The notes below the pieces were generated by a model. The model saw only the letters and a list, made by a program, of their open reading frames with translations, did not search any database and was not told the origin of the DNA. Both the position numbers and the translations under genes were made by a program. From positions 530,194-594,193 of the forward strand of contig NZ_FOYF01000002.1 in the NCBI RefSeq assembly GCF_900115925.1: a stretch of DNA of 64,000 bases. The letters are read 5' to 3'. Below, piece after piece: positions 63,483 through 64,000 of this stretch. Position 1 is the first letter of the stretch; every line of letters begins with the position of its first letter. The DNA comes from Bacillus sp. cl95. Lineage in GTDB: Bacteria; Bacillota; Bacilli; Bacillales; Cytobacillaceae.

Positions 63483-64000
63483 ATGATTAATATTGGGGAT
63501 GTTCTTACCCTCGAACCTAAAAATAGCGATCAGTTCGAGAAATATAAAACAAAAATGGTGGAACGCAAAGGAAACGATCTATACATAGATTATCCAATTA
63601 ACCTTAAAACAAATAAGACCGTGTTTCTTTTGGATGGAACACAATTGAAGGTAAGTTTCGTTGGCAAAGACGGTTCCATTTATTTGTTTGAAGCAGAAAT
63701 AAAAGGAAGAGTAAAGCAAAATATTCCAATGCTAGTTCTTTCTTTTCCGGGAATAGAGCATCTGATAAAAATTCAAAGACGTCAATATGTCAGGGTTGAG
63801 ACAGCAATCGATATCGCCATTCACCCTTTAAATTTGGAATTCGAGCCGTTTACGGCTATTACAGATGATATAAGTGCTGGAGGAGCAGCGATTATTTTTC
63901 CTAAGGAAACCCCACTGAAAGCGGGGATGACGGTCAACTCCTGGTATGTATTGCCGATGCAAAACGGAGAATATCATTATATTAAGGTTCAGTGTAAAGT
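63483..64000 (+). CDS. motI: c-di-GMP receptor YpfA/MotI (3' end outside window)
   Basis: The first about 172 residues of a YcgR-like flagellar brake. It opens MINIGDVLTLEPKNS, then a YcgR-like N-terminal barrel. The PilZ domain starts at IKIQRRQYVRVE, where R-x-x-x-R binds cyclic di-GMP, and continues with DDISAGGAAIIF (D-x-S-x-x-G). Both c-di-GMP contacts look intact. In B. subtilis the protein stops the motor by acting on MotA. The frame is open to the last base. AGGAAG precedes the ATG. Confidence 0.93.
   Translation, partial: MINIGDVLTLEPKNSDQFEKYKTKMVERKGNDLYIDYPINLKTNKTVFLLDGTQLKVSFVGKDGSIYLFEAEIKGRVKQNIPMLVLSFPGIEHLIKIQRRQYVRVETAIDIAIHPLNLEFEPFTAITDDISAGGAAIIFPKETPLKAGMTVNSWYVLPMQNGEYHYIKVQCK

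Overview
The window is a chromosomal segment of a low-GC, endospore-forming Bacillaceae bacterium. The evidence is a long run of genes in the order of the Bacillus subtilis yqk-spoIIM-fur-xerD-deoB-spoIIA-spoVA-lysA-scpAB-res-sigX-ribU-recS-ypb-gudB-ypdA-prsW-sleB-ypeB-ypfA interval. It carries sporulation genes for SpoIIM, SpoIIAA/AB/SigF, SpoVA proteins, DacF/DacB, SpmAB and SleB/YpeB. Shine-Dalgarno sites are strong and TTG/GTG starts are frequent. I cannot name the genus from sequence alone. There are no rRNA or tRNA genes, no CRISPR array, no prophage and no intact insertion sequence. Most genes run on the + strand.

Layout. 1-5,085: end of a YolD-like gene, a CDGSH protein, a HesB-like (YqkB) protein, a KinB-like kinase, a small Cys protein and a SigX-like ECF sigma/anti-sigma pair, with two kinds of intergenic repeat. 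5,192-11,601: yqkD, a 43-codon unannotated-looking small gene, an acetoacetate/leucine module (HMG-CoA lyase divergent from thiolase-ScoA-ScoB), yqkE, yqkF and a MciZ-like FtsZ inhibitor. 11,674-20,482: nudF, endonuclease Q-like gene, spoIIM, fur, an inserted HXXEE membrane protein plus a MITE-like element, yqzK-xerD, and the nucleoside salvage operon deoB-pupG-pdp. 20,643-28,310: dacF, spoIIAA-AB-sigF, a shortened spoVA operon (AA, AB, AEA, AF only) and lysA. 28,596-36,133: ribT without other rib genes, ypuF, a YjcZ peptide, scpAB, an unknown gene, ypuI, sodF, dacB-spmA-spmB. 36,282-46,517: rluB, the cytochrome c maturation operon resABC, resDE, sigX-rsiX and an M23/LysM hydrolase. 46,667-56,137: FMN riboswitch and ribU, ferredoxin, ypbB-recS, ypbD-E-F, a CBS protein, ypbG, a MerR/cobalamin-binding regulator and ypbH. 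56,364-64,000: gudB, ypdA, asparaginase, prsW, sleB-ypeB and the start of ypfA.

How it works together. Early sporulation control (SigH-type promoter, spoIIA operon, SigF) sits beside later-stage genes (SigE-type promoter before dacB-spm, SigG-type candidate before sleB), so this is a sporulation-rich chromosome arm. ResABC builds cytochrome c under ResDE. Two ECF sigma/anti-sigma pairs each carry a similar upstream TGAAA-N16-CG promoter. Nitrogen and carbon metabolism (gudB, asparaginase, deo operon, ScoAB) shows candidate CcpA sites.

Most notable: three families of short non-coding repeats, two of which share a hairpin module whose stem covaries; a MITE-like family with imperfect terminal inverted repeats and an 8-bp duplication; a spoVA operon lacking spoVAC-AD-AEB; a MerR regulator with the W-x9-EH signature of B12 photoreceptors preceded by a dyad overlapping its promoter; and a longer MciZ homologue. 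I did not find a wholly new multi-gene system; the strongest undescribed signals are the repeats and the regulatory architectures.
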